NCBI GenBank assembly: GCA_019614645.1
Contig: JABWDB010000005.1
Coordinates: forward strand, 18,589,001-18,653,000
Source: Stratiolaelaps scimitus
Lineage: Eukaryota > Arthropoda > Arachnida > Mesostigmata > Laelapidae
Direction: 5' to 3'
DNA length: 64,000 nucleotides
Shown piece after piece: positions 1 through 10,100 of this stretch. Made by a program: the position numbers and the translations under genes. The notes below the pieces were generated by a model. That model was given only the letters and a program-made list of their open reading frames with translations, ran no database searches and had not been told where the DNA came from. Within the stretch, counting starts at the first letter, position 1; each line of letters opens with the position of its first letter.

Positions 1-40
1 TGGGATCTATATTGCAATCACTTTTTGCCTGATAGGCTAG

Positions 41-531
41 GAAATATCAGTAGATGTTCCGGACCGGACTGTCGAAGTCCATGATTCGGTAGCCGCTCGT
101 CGGACCGATAGCTCTGCCGTCGCCACCGCCGCAGCAGTCCTGGCCGTTATTATTCGTTTGAAAGAACGACGCTTAAAACTTGCCACTTGCGTGTATGTTG
201 TAGTGGTGTTTGCACACCGACGGTAACTGATGAATAACTCACTGCAAGAGAGTGATTCAACAGGCGATAAAACGAGCATGTCACAAAACGACAAGGACGC
301 TGTGCAGCTGGCCGTCGGGGACACATTTATGGAACAGCTTCATATAGGCGAGGACAATGCATCTGTTCACGCAAAACCCACCGTCACCGATCGAGCGGAG
401 TTCGATGGCTCTGCGACTCAAACGTTACCCGACGAACAAAAATTGGTCTTAGCTAACCTGGCCGCTGGCTGTTGCAGTGGCGTCAATCCAGGGGCGTTCG
501 CCACCGGTGTCTCCACCCCCTGTATTCGTTA
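41..531 (+). CDS. Putative coding exon of an unrecognised + strand gene, with an in-frame TAA
   Basis: A pyrimidine-rich stretch ends in CTAG at 40, a fair splice acceptor. From 41 one frame is open for 61 codons (E-I-S-V-D-V..., ending V-V-V-V-F-A-H-R-R), reaches TAA at 224-226, and resumes in the same frame with CTG then ATG at 230. From that ATG it reads about 100 residues: an acidic, Ser/Thr/Asn/Asp-rich stretch (NNSLQESDSTGDKTSM...) ending SGVNPGAFATG. The next TAG (530-532) is split by a strong donor GTGAGT at 532, so the exon probably ends at 531 in phase 2. It then joins the exon at 1159 in frame. Three readings are possible: 5' UTR followed by an ATG start at 230, stop-codon readthrough, or a broken gene. 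No family is recognised. The 100-aa frame alone could arise by chance; the splice signals and phase match are the support. Confidence 0.35.
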
Positions 532-1158
532 GTGAGTTGGCACCTAACCGTCATGAGCGAACAGATCACTATGGATGTGATACATGTGGCTGTCAGTCAT
601 ACAGCGTGATCATTTTCTCACACGACGATCAAATTATCGGGAAGAGCTGCGCGGCTGTGGGGGAATAAAAGACATCGAAATTTCGACCAATTTTATCCCA
701 TGTAATTTTCCATGGTAATGGCTTACATGTCAGTATGTTACACATGTTGCTACTGGTAGAATACTGACGCGGAATAGGTGGGAAGGTGGACGCCGTTGGG
801 TAGATGAGTTAGATATTTCAAGAAACGCACCGAGATTTTGTTTCGAAATATATGTAATTCATTTAATAATAAGCAATGCCAATATTTGGAGCGATGTATT
901 GTAGTATTTACGTTTTCTCGACGAAGAGCCCAGATGCGCGCCACAGAGCTATTCTAACGGACATGATCAAATAACGAATTAACTTTATAAATTAAAACGA
1001 CTTAATTTATAAAGTCATTAAGTCGTTTTCGACCTCTCGTTCACCTTTTCAGCTTAGTCCTCAAGGGAAATTCGCGTTGCTCACTATGTAATTTCACGTA
1101 AAAGGCACGTAAGCATCTTCAATAAGAAGTATCGTGTTTTTTACTACTCACTCATTAG
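532..1158 (+). other. Putative intron between the two left-end exons
   Basis: It begins GTGAGT and ends in a pyrimidine tract followed by CATTAG at 1151-1158. It is AT-rich with no convincing coding. It contains the pair of overlapping inverted repeats listed separately. Confidence 0.35.
982..1029. repeat. Two overlapping, mutually exclusive perfect inverted repeats
   Basis: Arm 982-995 pairs perfectly with 1002-1015 (14 bp, 6-nt loop). Arm 994-1005 pairs perfectly with 1018-1029 (12 bp, 12-nt loop). The second stem reuses the loop and part of the right arm of the first, so the two hairpins cannot form together. This was read directly from the sequence; any function is unknown. Confidence 0.8.
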
Positions 1159-1381
1159 TAGTTTGGAGATGCCGCTGCCAGTTTCGGGAAACAGGGTCAA
1201 AATGTGTAGTATTAATTGTAAAGACAACGTAATTACACAATTTTGTAATGTAATACAAAATCTCCCTTTATTGAGAAAAACGTCGGACTCAAATGTTATA
1301 TTCGAAAATGAAGATGAAAATGTTTGTTTGCCGAGCCTGTTCTTCAGAGCAGCACTGTTCGTGGTCCATTCGCTCGCTTAA
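1159..1381 (+). CDS. Putative terminal coding exon, unrecognised protein
   Basis: A long pyrimidine run and CATTAG precede 1159. The previous exon ends with TA of a split codon. The T at 1159 completes TAT (Tyr), and the frame then reads S-L-E-M-P-L-P-V-S-G-N-R-V-K-M-C... for about 73 residues to TAA at 1379-1381. The middle is Asn/Glu/Asp-rich (SNVIFENEDENV) and the end is hydrophobic (FFRAALFVVHSLA). No family is recognised. The phase match with the donor at 532 is the main support and has a one-in-three chance of being accidental. The end lies 264 bp from the stop of the - strand gene at 1646, a tail-to-tail arrangement. No clear AATAAA follows. Confidence 0.3.
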
Positions 1382-1645
1382 TTAATGCGAATATCGCCTT
1401 CACATTCGAATGTAGCTCTGACAGACTTCAGTAAAAACTTGCGGCTTGCTCACCTCAGCGGAATAGTACCCTTTTTATATTATGAACGATGAAATACCTG
1501 GCATTTTCCTCCTGACTCGGGGAGGAACACTCGTTCGAATATGAGCAGTAACTGCAGTGTGTGGAGCTTACGTGGATGAAGTTGTACTTTGAAGTTGCCG
1601 CCTGACAGCATATATATGTATGTATATATATTTATCGTTGCGTCT

Positions 1646-4600
1646 TCAGTAAAGCGATCCTGCGTTAAACGACGCAAGTCGAAGGACTGCTGGATGGTGA
1701 CATTGACTTGCATTCGGTAAGTGGAAATAGTTACAAGAAACACCCGGTGCACTGTGCGTACCACTCGGAGAGCATAAGCCTGTGCCAATTGCACCTGGAT
1801 TGAGCAGGTTCTGATTAACATTACCGTAGTTTGTATCGTGAAATCTTACGGCACTGGCTGCTTGAGCAGGTGAGCTTATTGCGCCGTGTACGGCCGATGT
1901 AAACATGGCAGGGTGCTGTACTCTGAGATTTAGACCTCTTGGGCCGAATGAGCTCGGGTTTAATGAAGAAACACCGTGCCTTGCTAAATTAAATGCATCG
2001 GGGTTTTGAGTAGGGGAACTCAGTGAAGCCATGTTCATTGTGCCGGGGTTCCACGCGACTGGATTTGCCGCGCCAGGTTTGACCGACGCGATGTCGGCGT
2101 TTCGACTCATGGACAGATTCTGCATAGGGTTTCGCACAGTCAGGTTCGCAGCGCTTGGACTTTGCGCATCAACAGTCATTGTTGGCACATTTTGCGCTTT
2201 AAAATTAGTTGAAGCCGAGGTTCGCGCACAGTGTTGCCTCGAGATAGTAGGCGCGACATGGGGCCTTGCTAGTTGTCCAGGATTGGATGAGCACAGAACC
2301 CGTACCCGGTACTGTGGTACACTGGGGTTGACAGCAGCGGGACTTCGTTCAGTGGGACTCACCGCAATGCGATGCTGCCTGATGATATTTGGATTCTGCA
2401 CTACTGGAATCCAAGCATTGGCCCTTGGTAACCCAAGAGTTATTTCATTTGAGTTGGCTACACCGGCATGGAGTAGACCATAATTTCCTGTCGAATGGAT
2501 CATCTGACGATTCGCAAGAATAGCCGGCCCATTGTACGTGAATCCTGTTGGATGTAACAAAGAATTTATTATGCTTGTATTCAATACGCTTGACTCACGT
2601 TCACCAGAATCCACTGTGCCAGATTCCACTAAACCGGAATCCATTGACTTACCATGAATTTCTTCCGAGTTCGAACCACCACCTGAATTCGCCAGCTCAG
2701 AGTCGACGGAGGACGAATTCAATGAAGCAGAACTAAATACAACAGTATCCCAAGCACCGGAGTTCCAGTTCCACACGACTGAGCGTAATGCGTCCGGCAC
2801 TCTCGTTTCAGGCTTAGGTGCGGCAGGTTTTGATGCGCTGTGTGTGGGCTTGAGTGCATCGGCCTTCAGGACGTCGGCGGATTGCACAGGATAGCCACTC
2901 GGTCCTGTTCTATCGGCCTTTACTTCGTCGAAACGCAGACTACCTAGCTGCTCTCCGTATAAAGTAGATGAGCCTGGATAAAGAGAGGCGTTGGTTATAG
3001 CTATTTGGCCTATATTTTCTCGATACTGTACGCTTTGATTAGCCGTATCAACAGAAAACACTCTAGGATTGAATGCGGCTATGTTACTGTCATTTGGAAT
3101 TTGTTGAGATGAGCTCGAGGCAACGGGCTGCGGGTAAAGGACGCCGTATGCCATCTCTGCGGTATCGAGGACGTTAGCATTTGGAGAAGAATCATTTTGG
3201 TGGCCGTTAAGTGTTACAGTGTTGGCATTTGGGGAAAGGCTCATACCCACTTTTCGAGCTCTGCCTTCATTCGTTTCGTGACCCGGCGGCTGACGATTGA
3301 CCGTCTGGGCTTCTGGGCAGATCAGGACATACTTCAATGGTCCAACTGCCCCGGGATTCGCAATGCCAGGATTGATGGAGCCAGGATTCATGTAGCTGGA
3401 ATCCACTATTTCGCCATTCGCCACCTGCAGAGCGTCTAGTGCTCCGAAATTCACGAAATTTCTGCCCATAGCGCCACCCTTTAGGGTGCCGACGTTTAAA
3501 ATGCCCGAACGGTGCTGCGTGTCAGGGATCGGTTTGTAGACTTCCTGGTTCACGGCGTAGGGTCTTAGTGAGTCTGAGTGAGGGTCGGACTTTTGCGCGT
3601 TGGGCTCGGGCCCTAGTGCATTGCGATTGCGAGTTTCTGGTTTCCGTGAATAAAGCGCAGGTACCAGCTCACCGGGGTTCGGCGCTTCATGTTCCGAGCT
3701 GTCGGATTCTAATGTGCCAGGTTCAACTGCAGTATTTGTGGAGACGTCGGGCTCGACTGGAAATGAGCTCTCATCGTCGGAGGCAGTTGCTCTCTTGGTT
3801 GAGCACTGATCGAGAATTCCGGGGAAAAGCATTCCGAGTATTGGGGCTAAACTCTCCACACATGAGCTAGTTGGCTGATCCTCAGCGGTTCTGGTAGCAG
3901 TTGCGCCTAGAACAGCTGAAATGGGAACGCAAACTCCAGAACTATAGGCTCTCGAATTGAGTATTGGGACGGCACGTGCAACAGCGGAGGCAAGCAGACC
4001 GCTGAGACCTGGTATGGCATCGGAATGAGAACTTCCAGTTGACAGAGGAAATGGTGCATTTGACCTAGTGTCCAATTGATCGCGGGAAGATGCGTCGGCA
4101 TAACAAACTTTACCGCTCAATGCGTTACCAATTGAAGGATCGGCATTAGAATCATATATCTTTATGATTTCGACGCTGGCATCACCAAGCCTATGCGAAC
4201 CTAGCTGATGGCAAGCTCTGGAATCAACGAAGCCATACTTCGGCCTGCTAGGAGCTGCTGTACCCGCACAAAGGATATGGGCGCCGAGAGTGTATGCGTC
4301 CGCATCGTGACTGTCAATGGAGACAACGTCAGCATTTCGATCGTTCAGATCAAGAGAGTTCAGATCGTGAGCGAGAAGTGCGGCGAGTTCGCGCGCGTCG
4401 TACGCCTGAGCACTATGTGTATGGCTGTCTGTCGCATCGGCCTCCTCGGTGTCGGCGTTGCCTCTAGCTGACACTTCGTACACGTCATCATCGTCCGAGT
4501 TGACGACATAAATTTCAACGCTACGATGGCCAACCCTGTGAAATGGTGGCATGAGAGCGCTGGCCAATACAGAGGCAATATGAGAATCGCGATTGAAAGT

Positions 4601-5584
4601 GGCGTCACAGGGGTGGAAATCTATCGCATCAGAATAATGACCATCAAGGTCAAACACACGTGGTGCATGGGTCCCGACATCAAGCGCCGTGAGGTCACGG
4701 CAAAATATATCTTCGAAACGATGCTCGAATACTCCGAATCCGCGATCTTCGTGACTGCATGCGTCCAAATTAGTTATTATGTTTGTACCGGTTGCAAGAA
4801 CACTTGAATTTTGTCGGTAAAACACTTCCGGTAGTTGGCCAGCTTCTTGATGCGGCATAGCGGTTTCTTGATCCTCGGCCCCAAACATCGGTGGGGGCTT
4901 CAACGGATTAGAACATAAGACTTCGCATTCTGGCTGCCCTGCATCGGTCAATACCAGTTCACAATTCCCAACTGGGGGTACTTGGGTACCACCGGGGTTG
5001 GGCGCATCGAGGATTCGAAGATTCTCCGTGCCAGTGCTATATATGGATGTACGACAGTTCATATTTCGCTCTTCCGACCGACTTGGACCAGAACCTGGGC
5101 TGTTTAATCGAGCATGATCGCGTGGAACACAACAGCTTTGAGCACACCGGGTCTGAGCTGCGGGTTTTAGTAACTCGTGATATTGGTCGGAAGTAGCCTG
5201 TGTGCACAGAATTGGAGTGCCGGCCACGTTCATGACGTGAATGCCTGTGTCGGACGAGTTGCCAGCTGTCAAATTGGAATTAGGCGAACATGAGGCTAGA
5301 GCCGGATCGTAAAATAGAACGTTTGAGTTCAGTGAATTGACGCAAGTATGTGTGCCTTGATCTAGGGCACTTTGAGAGACATTCACCGCGTTATACGGCC
5401 CTGCTGTCTGTATTGTGGACTGTGGCGCAATCGTTGGCCAGCCACGGCTGTGTGCACCAGGGTTGACCGGATTCGACAGATACGCATCAAGATCCTGCCC
5501 TGCCAGTGAGTTCATGACATGATCTTTATTTGAGCCAGTTTTTAGGGAATTTGGGTGCTGATTCGATAATTGAGATGCGTTCAT
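1646..5584 (-). CDS. Large intronless pentapeptide-repeat-like low-complexity protein (about 1,312 aa), unrecognised
   Basis: This single open frame of nearly 4 kb is far longer than chance allows. The first ATG in frame is at 5584 (MNASQLSNQHPNSLK...) and the stop is at 1648-1646. The frame is open upstream to about 5663, where CTGACAG offers a splice acceptor, so it may be a last exon; the extra residues read TDKAQKIYKIYHLQERGEQ. The protein is rich in Ser, Asn, Ala, Pro, Gly and Asp. Much of it falls into degenerate 5-residue units with an Asn/Asp-Pro/Ser-Gly core, for example MNPGS-INPGI-ANPGA, KPGAA-NPVAW-NPGTM and MDSGL-VESGT-VDSGE; NPG occurs about nine times. A second internal duplication is HRVGHRSVEI against HRLGDASVEI, each followed by an acidic run. 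There is no signal peptide and no clear transmembrane segment. The repeat differs from the A(D/N)LxX consensus of classical pentapeptide-repeat proteins. Function is unknown. It could be a structural, secreted or condensate-type protein, or a fast-evolving lineage-specific gene. Confidence 0.75.
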   Translation of the reverse strand: MNASQLSNQHPNSLKTGSNKDHVMNSLAGQDLDAYLSNPVNPGAHSRGWPTIAPQSTIQTAGPYNAVNVSQSALDQGTHTCVNSLNSNVLFYDPALASCSPNSNLTAGNSSDTGIHVMNVAGTPILCTQATSDQYHELLKPAAQTRCAQSCCVPRDHARLNSPGSGPSRSEERNMNCRTSIYSTGTENLRILDAPNPGGTQVPPVGNCELVLTDAGQPECEVLCSNPLKPPPMFGAEDQETAMPHQEAGQLPEVFYRQNSSVLATGTNIITNLDACSHEDRGFGVFEHRFEDIFCRDLTALDVGTHAPRVFDLDGHYSDAIDFHPCDATFNRDSHIASVLASALMPPFHRVGHRSVEIYVVNSDDDDVYEVSARGNADTEEADATDSHTHSAQAYDARELAALLAHDLNSLDLNDRNADVVSIDSHDADAYTLGAHILCAGTAAPSRPKYGFVDSRACHQLGSHRLGDASVEIIKIYDSNADPSIGNALSGKVCYADASSRDQLDTRSNAPFPLSTGSSHSDAIPGLSGLLASAVARAVPILNSRAYSSGVCVPISAVLGATATRTAEDQPTSSCVESLAPILGMLFPGILDQCSTKRATASDDESSFPVEPDVSTNTAVEPGTLESDSSEHEAPNPGELVPALYSRKPETRNRNALGPEPNAQKSDPHSDSLRPYAVNQEVYKPIPDTQHRSGILNVGTLKGGAMGRNFVNFGALDALQVANGEIVDSSYMNPGSINPGIANPGAVGPLKYVLICPEAQTVNRQPPGHETNEGRARKVGMSLSPNANTVTLNGHQNDSSPNANVLDTAEMAYGVLYPQPVASSSSQQIPNDSNIAAFNPRVFSVDTANQSVQYRENIGQIAITNASLYPGSSTLYGEQLGSLRFDEVKADRTGPSGYPVQSADVLKADALKPTHSASKPAAPKPETRVPDALRSVVWNWNSGAWDTVVFSSASLNSSSVDSELANSGGGSNSEEIHGKSMDSGLVESGTVDSGERESSVLNTSIINSLLHPTGFTYNGPAILANRQMIHSTGNYGLLHAGVANSNEITLGLPRANAWIPVVQNPNIIRQHRIAVSPTERSPAAVNPSVPQYRVRVLCSSNPGQLARPHVAPTISRQHCARTSASTNFKAQNVPTMTVDAQSPSAANLTVRNPMQNLSMSRNADIASVKPGAANPVAWNPGTMNMASLSSPTQNPDAFNLARHGVSSLNPSSFGPRGLNLRVQHPAMFTSAVHGAISSPAQAASAVRFHDTNYGNVNQNLLNPGAIGTGLCSPSGTHSAPGVSCNYFHLPNASQCHHPAVLRLASFNAGSLY
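2030..5580 (-). repeat. Degenerate 15-bp tandem periodicity inside the large ORF
   Basis: The coding DNA repeats about every 15 bases with frequent CCNGGNTT-type cores on the + strand, for example around 2035-2075 and 3350-3400. This gives the five-residue protein rhythm. Units are heavily diverged, with long stretches where the period is lost (about 4100-4700, Asp/His-rich). It looks like an old expanded minisatellite kept in frame. Confidence 0.55.
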
Positions 5585-5663
5585 CACATCTAATATATCT
5601 CCCGCTTGTTCACCACGCTCTTGCAAATGGTAGATCTTGTATATTTTCTGGGCTTTGTCCGTT

Positions 5664-6162
5664 CTGTCAGCGGCGTTTTAATCAATTGTTTCTCTCTCTA
5701 CAAAGAGTGTATCAGAGTGATATTTTAGTCGTGGCAAAACTGGAGACGCGTACGCTGTCTCGTTTCGTTATTCCAAACAAAGTTGATAATTTCAAAATAT
5801 TTTGAAGTCGTATATAGATTCGGCGCGAAAATCAAACCTATTAGATTGGCAGGAAGAAGTTCGACGGTTAGATTTTGACACATTATAAATGGTACATAGT
5901 TCAGTCCTATTTATTCGATGATCTGATTTTACATCTGCGTTTGACTCTGTACCAAGCCTGAACGTGCAGAACGAGGTCACTCCCAATACAAAGCTTATCT
6001 CGAAAAGTTCAGAGCTGTTTCTTCTTACTCAATGAACACCATCGTCATTGTTGCCCCAAAGGCATGACCCATATGAAAAGGATCAACTCCGAAGACACTA
6101 CATCTATGTATAAAACATCGAGGTTGGCTTCATTCGACAGTTGAATTGGTCCACATGTGTTT
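5664..6162. other. Intergenic or upstream region of the - strand gene
   Basis: No supported gene is seen. On the - strand it ends in a pyrimidine-poor stretch and CTGACAG at 5664-5670, a possible acceptor for an upstream exon that I could not locate. Confidence 0.4.
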
Positions 6163-7013
6163 CCCTATTTATGTCGATACGTTTCTTCATCTGGTCTCCT
6201 CATTTCACAGTAAATGGAAAGCGCCCTTAGCCTGCGGAGTGTCCTACTCGCGTGTTCCGTTTGGTTAACGGTCCAATGTTCTACCGCGAAGTCTGTGGCC
6301 CTCGCTAGGCGTACACTTGTGTCTGTTAAGGCATGACGCTTCGCGGGCAACGTCTATCCATTCATGCAAATACAATGCAACAACTTAATTACTTATCCAT
6401 CTACCGTGGGTCCAACGCCAACGGGTCACGACTTCCTCAAGAAACCCAGCGAGTCCCAGAAGAAGCGTGGCCTGCTCCTGTAGCCCTTCTGCTTTTGGAA
6501 TCTCATTTTAGTTAGTTATTTCCTTGGGTTTTGTGTTTATGTACGATCATGTCAAGTGCTCCCAGAGAGCTTCGTCGAACTCCTTCTGAGACGGAAGTGG
6601 CCGACGGATGATCAGTCTATTTGCGGGCCGGATGTAAAGCGCTGCCGTGATCCAATCATGACTCATTGATTTGTATGTCGCACGTAGGGAGCACCTTGGC
6701 ATTACCCCAACGAGCAAAGGATTTGATTCGAGTCGTACTGATCGACGCGGTTGCATTGTATTTGCATGAACGAAACGATTTTTTTTTTTTTTTTTTTTTT
6801 GTATATTTGCATGAATGGATAGACGTTGCCCGCGAAGCGTCATACCTTAACAGACACAAGTGTACGCCTAGCGAGGGCCACAGACTTCGCGGTAGAACAT
6901 CGGACCGTTAACCAAACGGAACACGCGAGTAGGACACTCCGCAGGCTAAGGGCGCTTTCCATTTACTGTGAAATGACGAGACCAGATGAAGAAACGTATC
7001 GACATAAATAGGG
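6163..7013. mobile_element. Foldback/MITE-like non-autonomous DNA element
   Basis: The left arm 6163-6375 and right arm 6801-7013 are inverted copies of each other, about 213 bp each, with only a handful of differences. Ends read CCCTATTTATGTCG and CGACATAAATAGGG. The roughly 425-bp centre has no coding capacity. The right arm's inner edge carries a 22-T run (6779-6800) flanked by a short duplication (GTATTTGCATGAA type). High arm identity suggests recent activity or conversion between arms. A clear target-site duplication was not found, so the superfamily is not assigned. The matching 61-codon open frames in the two arms are copies of one non-coding sequence. Confidence 0.85.
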
Positions 7014-7969
7014 CCCAAATGTTAGCCGTGTCAATAATGTGAGACGGTCATTGCTCTGAAAACTTTCGAAGCTGATATCTAAAGCATCGTCATGTGTACG
7101 TATAACGCCATATAGAAATTTTCATCAAATCCTTCAAAATGTCTCCCTGCTTATGCTCTACATTCGCATCCGTAACAGCGCGTATCTGTTCTTTATTAAA
7201 TGATACATTCACTCAATGATTTTGCACTCATGAACAGAGTATATAACAGGCGATCTTCAAGACCTTATCAAATAAATTTTGGTTGAACGAATGTTGCAAA
7301 TTTAAATTAGGGCGAAGCTTGTTGGAATAGCAGAACCCTATTCCACGAATGCCGTTACAAGACAGTGCACCTTCAATTTATGATCAGTACATGTATGCAT
7401 CACCTAAGAAGTCTCTGTAATTCATAAATACAGATTCGTGCTGCGGTACGCTCTTAGATATGGCAACAATTAAGGAAAAACCGAATTACGGCTAAACATT
7501 TATGTCTGTCGAGTTTAGGATATAGTCTAAAAATTGTAGAGCACAAAGTGTCTTGCGTTTTCAGAAGGTCGCATTAATGCATATTAGTATGTACCTTAAC
7601 AAATTAGTTCTTATCAATATTCTGTAAGAATATTTCGACTCCGGCAACGCTTGAGTACACACATATAACAATGTTCCTCTATCATGGGACGATTGTGCGA
7701 CCCACACAAGGCCCAGGTCAATAGTGACATGGGTCTACTTCTCGTGAGTTGTTATGGTGCATATTCGATAAAATGCAGTTGAATCTCAAGGCAGATGGCT
7801 AAAGTACACGAGACATGAGAATGCTGATAGCACAATTTCGCGCTCAGATAGGCTTCATCATCCTTTCTCAGCAGACGACGGTTCATATCTTCCTTCGTGG
7901 CGCCTCCTAGCGGCCGCCAGACGCCCCAAAACGCTAATGCCGGCCGGCAAGGGACTTTCTGTCTGCCAG
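7014..7969. other. Intergenic, nothing recognised
   Basis: AT-rich unique-looking sequence. No coding, repeat or RNA signal was found by eye. Confidence 0.5.
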
Positions 7970-8601
7970 CGGCCAGCAGCAGCAGCAGCAGCGGCAGCGT
8001 TCTCAACACTCGTCGTCGCTACTTGCTGTGGTGAGCCCATACCCAGAGCAGGCGACTTGCACTAGACAGTACCACCGCACCGTCATAGCACAACAGCACG
8101 CGCCCGTTGTCGGCCAGTCATTGTTCGCCGATTGTTGTGTGAGGTCCCCGAACTGCTGCCATAGCAGACCTCCTCTTCCACTCGGTGTTATCGAAGAGTC
8201 GTCTACGGAGTGTGTTGCCTGCCTGCTGTTGGCTGTGTGGTGGAAGCAGCGTTGTCCGGCTAACTGACTGTGTATCCCATCCCGCAGTCTCGTTCGGTCG
8301 CTTGCTGGCAGTGTGTGTGGTGCACTGGAGTTGTGGTGGTGTTGTATTGTGAGGGGCGGCGTAGCGCAACAAGCACACCCGGCAGACAGCCGAGTGTGGA
8401 CACCCAGCGCCCGCTTTCGGTCTCTCGCTGTCTGCAAATAGCGGCGGAGGAGTTGTAGTAGTCGCAGCAGCAGCAGGAGGACCCTGCGGCACCACCGGAA
8501 AACAGTCCGGCATCAACAGCGCAGCATAATAGAGGCATAAACGCCAGTTGGCGGGAAAAGAAGCCGACAAGCAGTGAACGTCAAAGGTCCGGCGGCGCGC
8601 G
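7970..8601 (+). promoter_or_regulatory. Candidate promoter/5' untranslated exon ending in a strong splice donor
   Basis: The segment is GC-rich compared with its flanks and contains CAG/CTG runs (7974-7995 and 8463-8480). It ends at 8601 with GCGCG followed by GTAAGTGC, a near-ideal donor. No long frame runs into the donor, so it fits a non-coding first exon. The next well-supported + strand acceptor in front of a start codon is at 36335, which would make a first intron of nearly 28 kb. The link is inferred; other 5' exons may exist. Confidence 0.4.
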
Positions 8602-10080
8602 GTAAGTGCTGATCTTTAATAACGGTTTGACTAATTAACGAGAACGAGGTGCCAGGCGTGTGGGTGTACTAGGAGAACACATATACAAGATGTGTAGTGT
8701 GATCGAGGACAAGCAGACAGAGGGAAAATCAAGATGCCGACCGATACGAAACTGGCTATTCGTTCTATATGATAGCTAGCAACAGATGTAGGCTGAGCTG
8801 GCTCGAAGGGAATGACTGAAGGGTTTCGTATAGGCGACTTGCAACTCGGATCGGAGAGAATCGAGAGTCGCTTGCACCTGAGCTTATGTTATGTTGTAGC
8901 TGAATGCATATTATTAGTGTGGTAATCCAGCTATGGGTGATCGGTACGGTACGTTGTAGTGATTATTTCGTAGGACTGTCGCTTTAGTTGGATCTGTGAA
9001 GAAGCGTCACCGGAAGATTGCTTGAATAGTGAAAGCGGCTTGCATCTCTTGAAGGGTGCATCTGCCGGGGCTGTTATAGGCACTGGAGAGTTTGCGTTTC
9101 GGGCTGGTTGCTTGTCCAGCAACAGTGGGCAGTGGATAGCTGTGGATAAATGGGTGGAGGCGTGCCGAGCTATGCCCAACAGGAGGTGAGGTTGGGTGGG
9201 GTAGTGACCTGTATCCGAAAGGCTGACCAACTCTTTCCTTGCCCTATGGGTGATAGCAGGATTCGAGTGCTGCTGTCAGTGGAAGTGCTAGCAGTATTTC
9301 TCGTTCTGGTGCCCGTGTTGTAGCGATCATCGTTCCACCGCTGAACTAGTCTGAAATCGAATCGAATCCTCCACCGCTACACGTGTAACCTCTTGTAACG
9401 CTCAGTCGTCGTCGAGTTTAACTATGTGCTGCATAGTTATATCTGTGTATGAGTCAATCGTGTGTCTGAGACGTCGATCACTCATATATATATATATATA
9501 TATATATATTTAGGAATGTTCAATTTGGCATTCGGAGTGTACTACGAATGCCCACTGGACGAGAAGAGTATCATTAGTAATTTGTCTGCGAACCCGATGC
9601 GATGGAACTCCTATCGTTTCCTGATCGACGACACACAGTGTCATATATATATATATATATTCGTCGTACCTAATTCTACCTATGTCAGTCCCCAGCAGGG
9701 TAATCATGATAAGGAGTTAGCTGTAATAGTTGCTTGCAATAATCTTCGACCTATGTGTTACATGAATTAATCTGTGCCAGCTCGCTCCCCTTATGTCTCA
9801 ATGTTATGAAGTGTGTCATTGTATCGGAGTGTCGGTGTAGGCATTTGATATGAGCAGCGGTTACTTGGTTGTTCAGTCTGCCGACTGCCACCTGATCAGT
9901 CCCGATTCTTCACCATCCGGTTTAAGCTTAAACTGCTGCTAAACGGCATCGTTGGTCCGATTAAGTATCTGAGTGTGTGCCTTAGCTATCGTGCGAGTGG
10001 AGAGCTCAAGCAATCAGGTAACAACGAATGAGGCGCCTGTCGGGTGACTGCCGTCGACTAGGTCGCCTCTGATCAAGTGA

Positions 10081-10100
10081 CGCTATAACCGCGCTACCAC
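10081..10100 (-). repeat. tRNA-like A-box head (repeat relic)
   Basis: On the - strand this reads GTGGTAGCGCGGTTATAGCG, close to a tRNA D-arm/A-box. No clear B box follows, so it is not a functional tRNA gene. It is probably a decayed head of a tRNA-derived SINE. Confidence 0.35.

Noticed and set aside
37..324. 95-codon - strand frame at the left edge
   Set aside because: It overlaps the + strand exon that has splice signals. Ser/Thr-rich antisense shadow.
2031..2483. 150-codon + strand frame inside the large - strand ORF
   Set aside because: The 15-bp repeat keeps several frames open. The 1,312-residue frame is the parsimonious reading.
6165..7011. Two nearly identical 61-codon open frames in opposite orientation
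   Set aside because: They are the two arms of the foldback element. Both are copies of one non-coding sequence.
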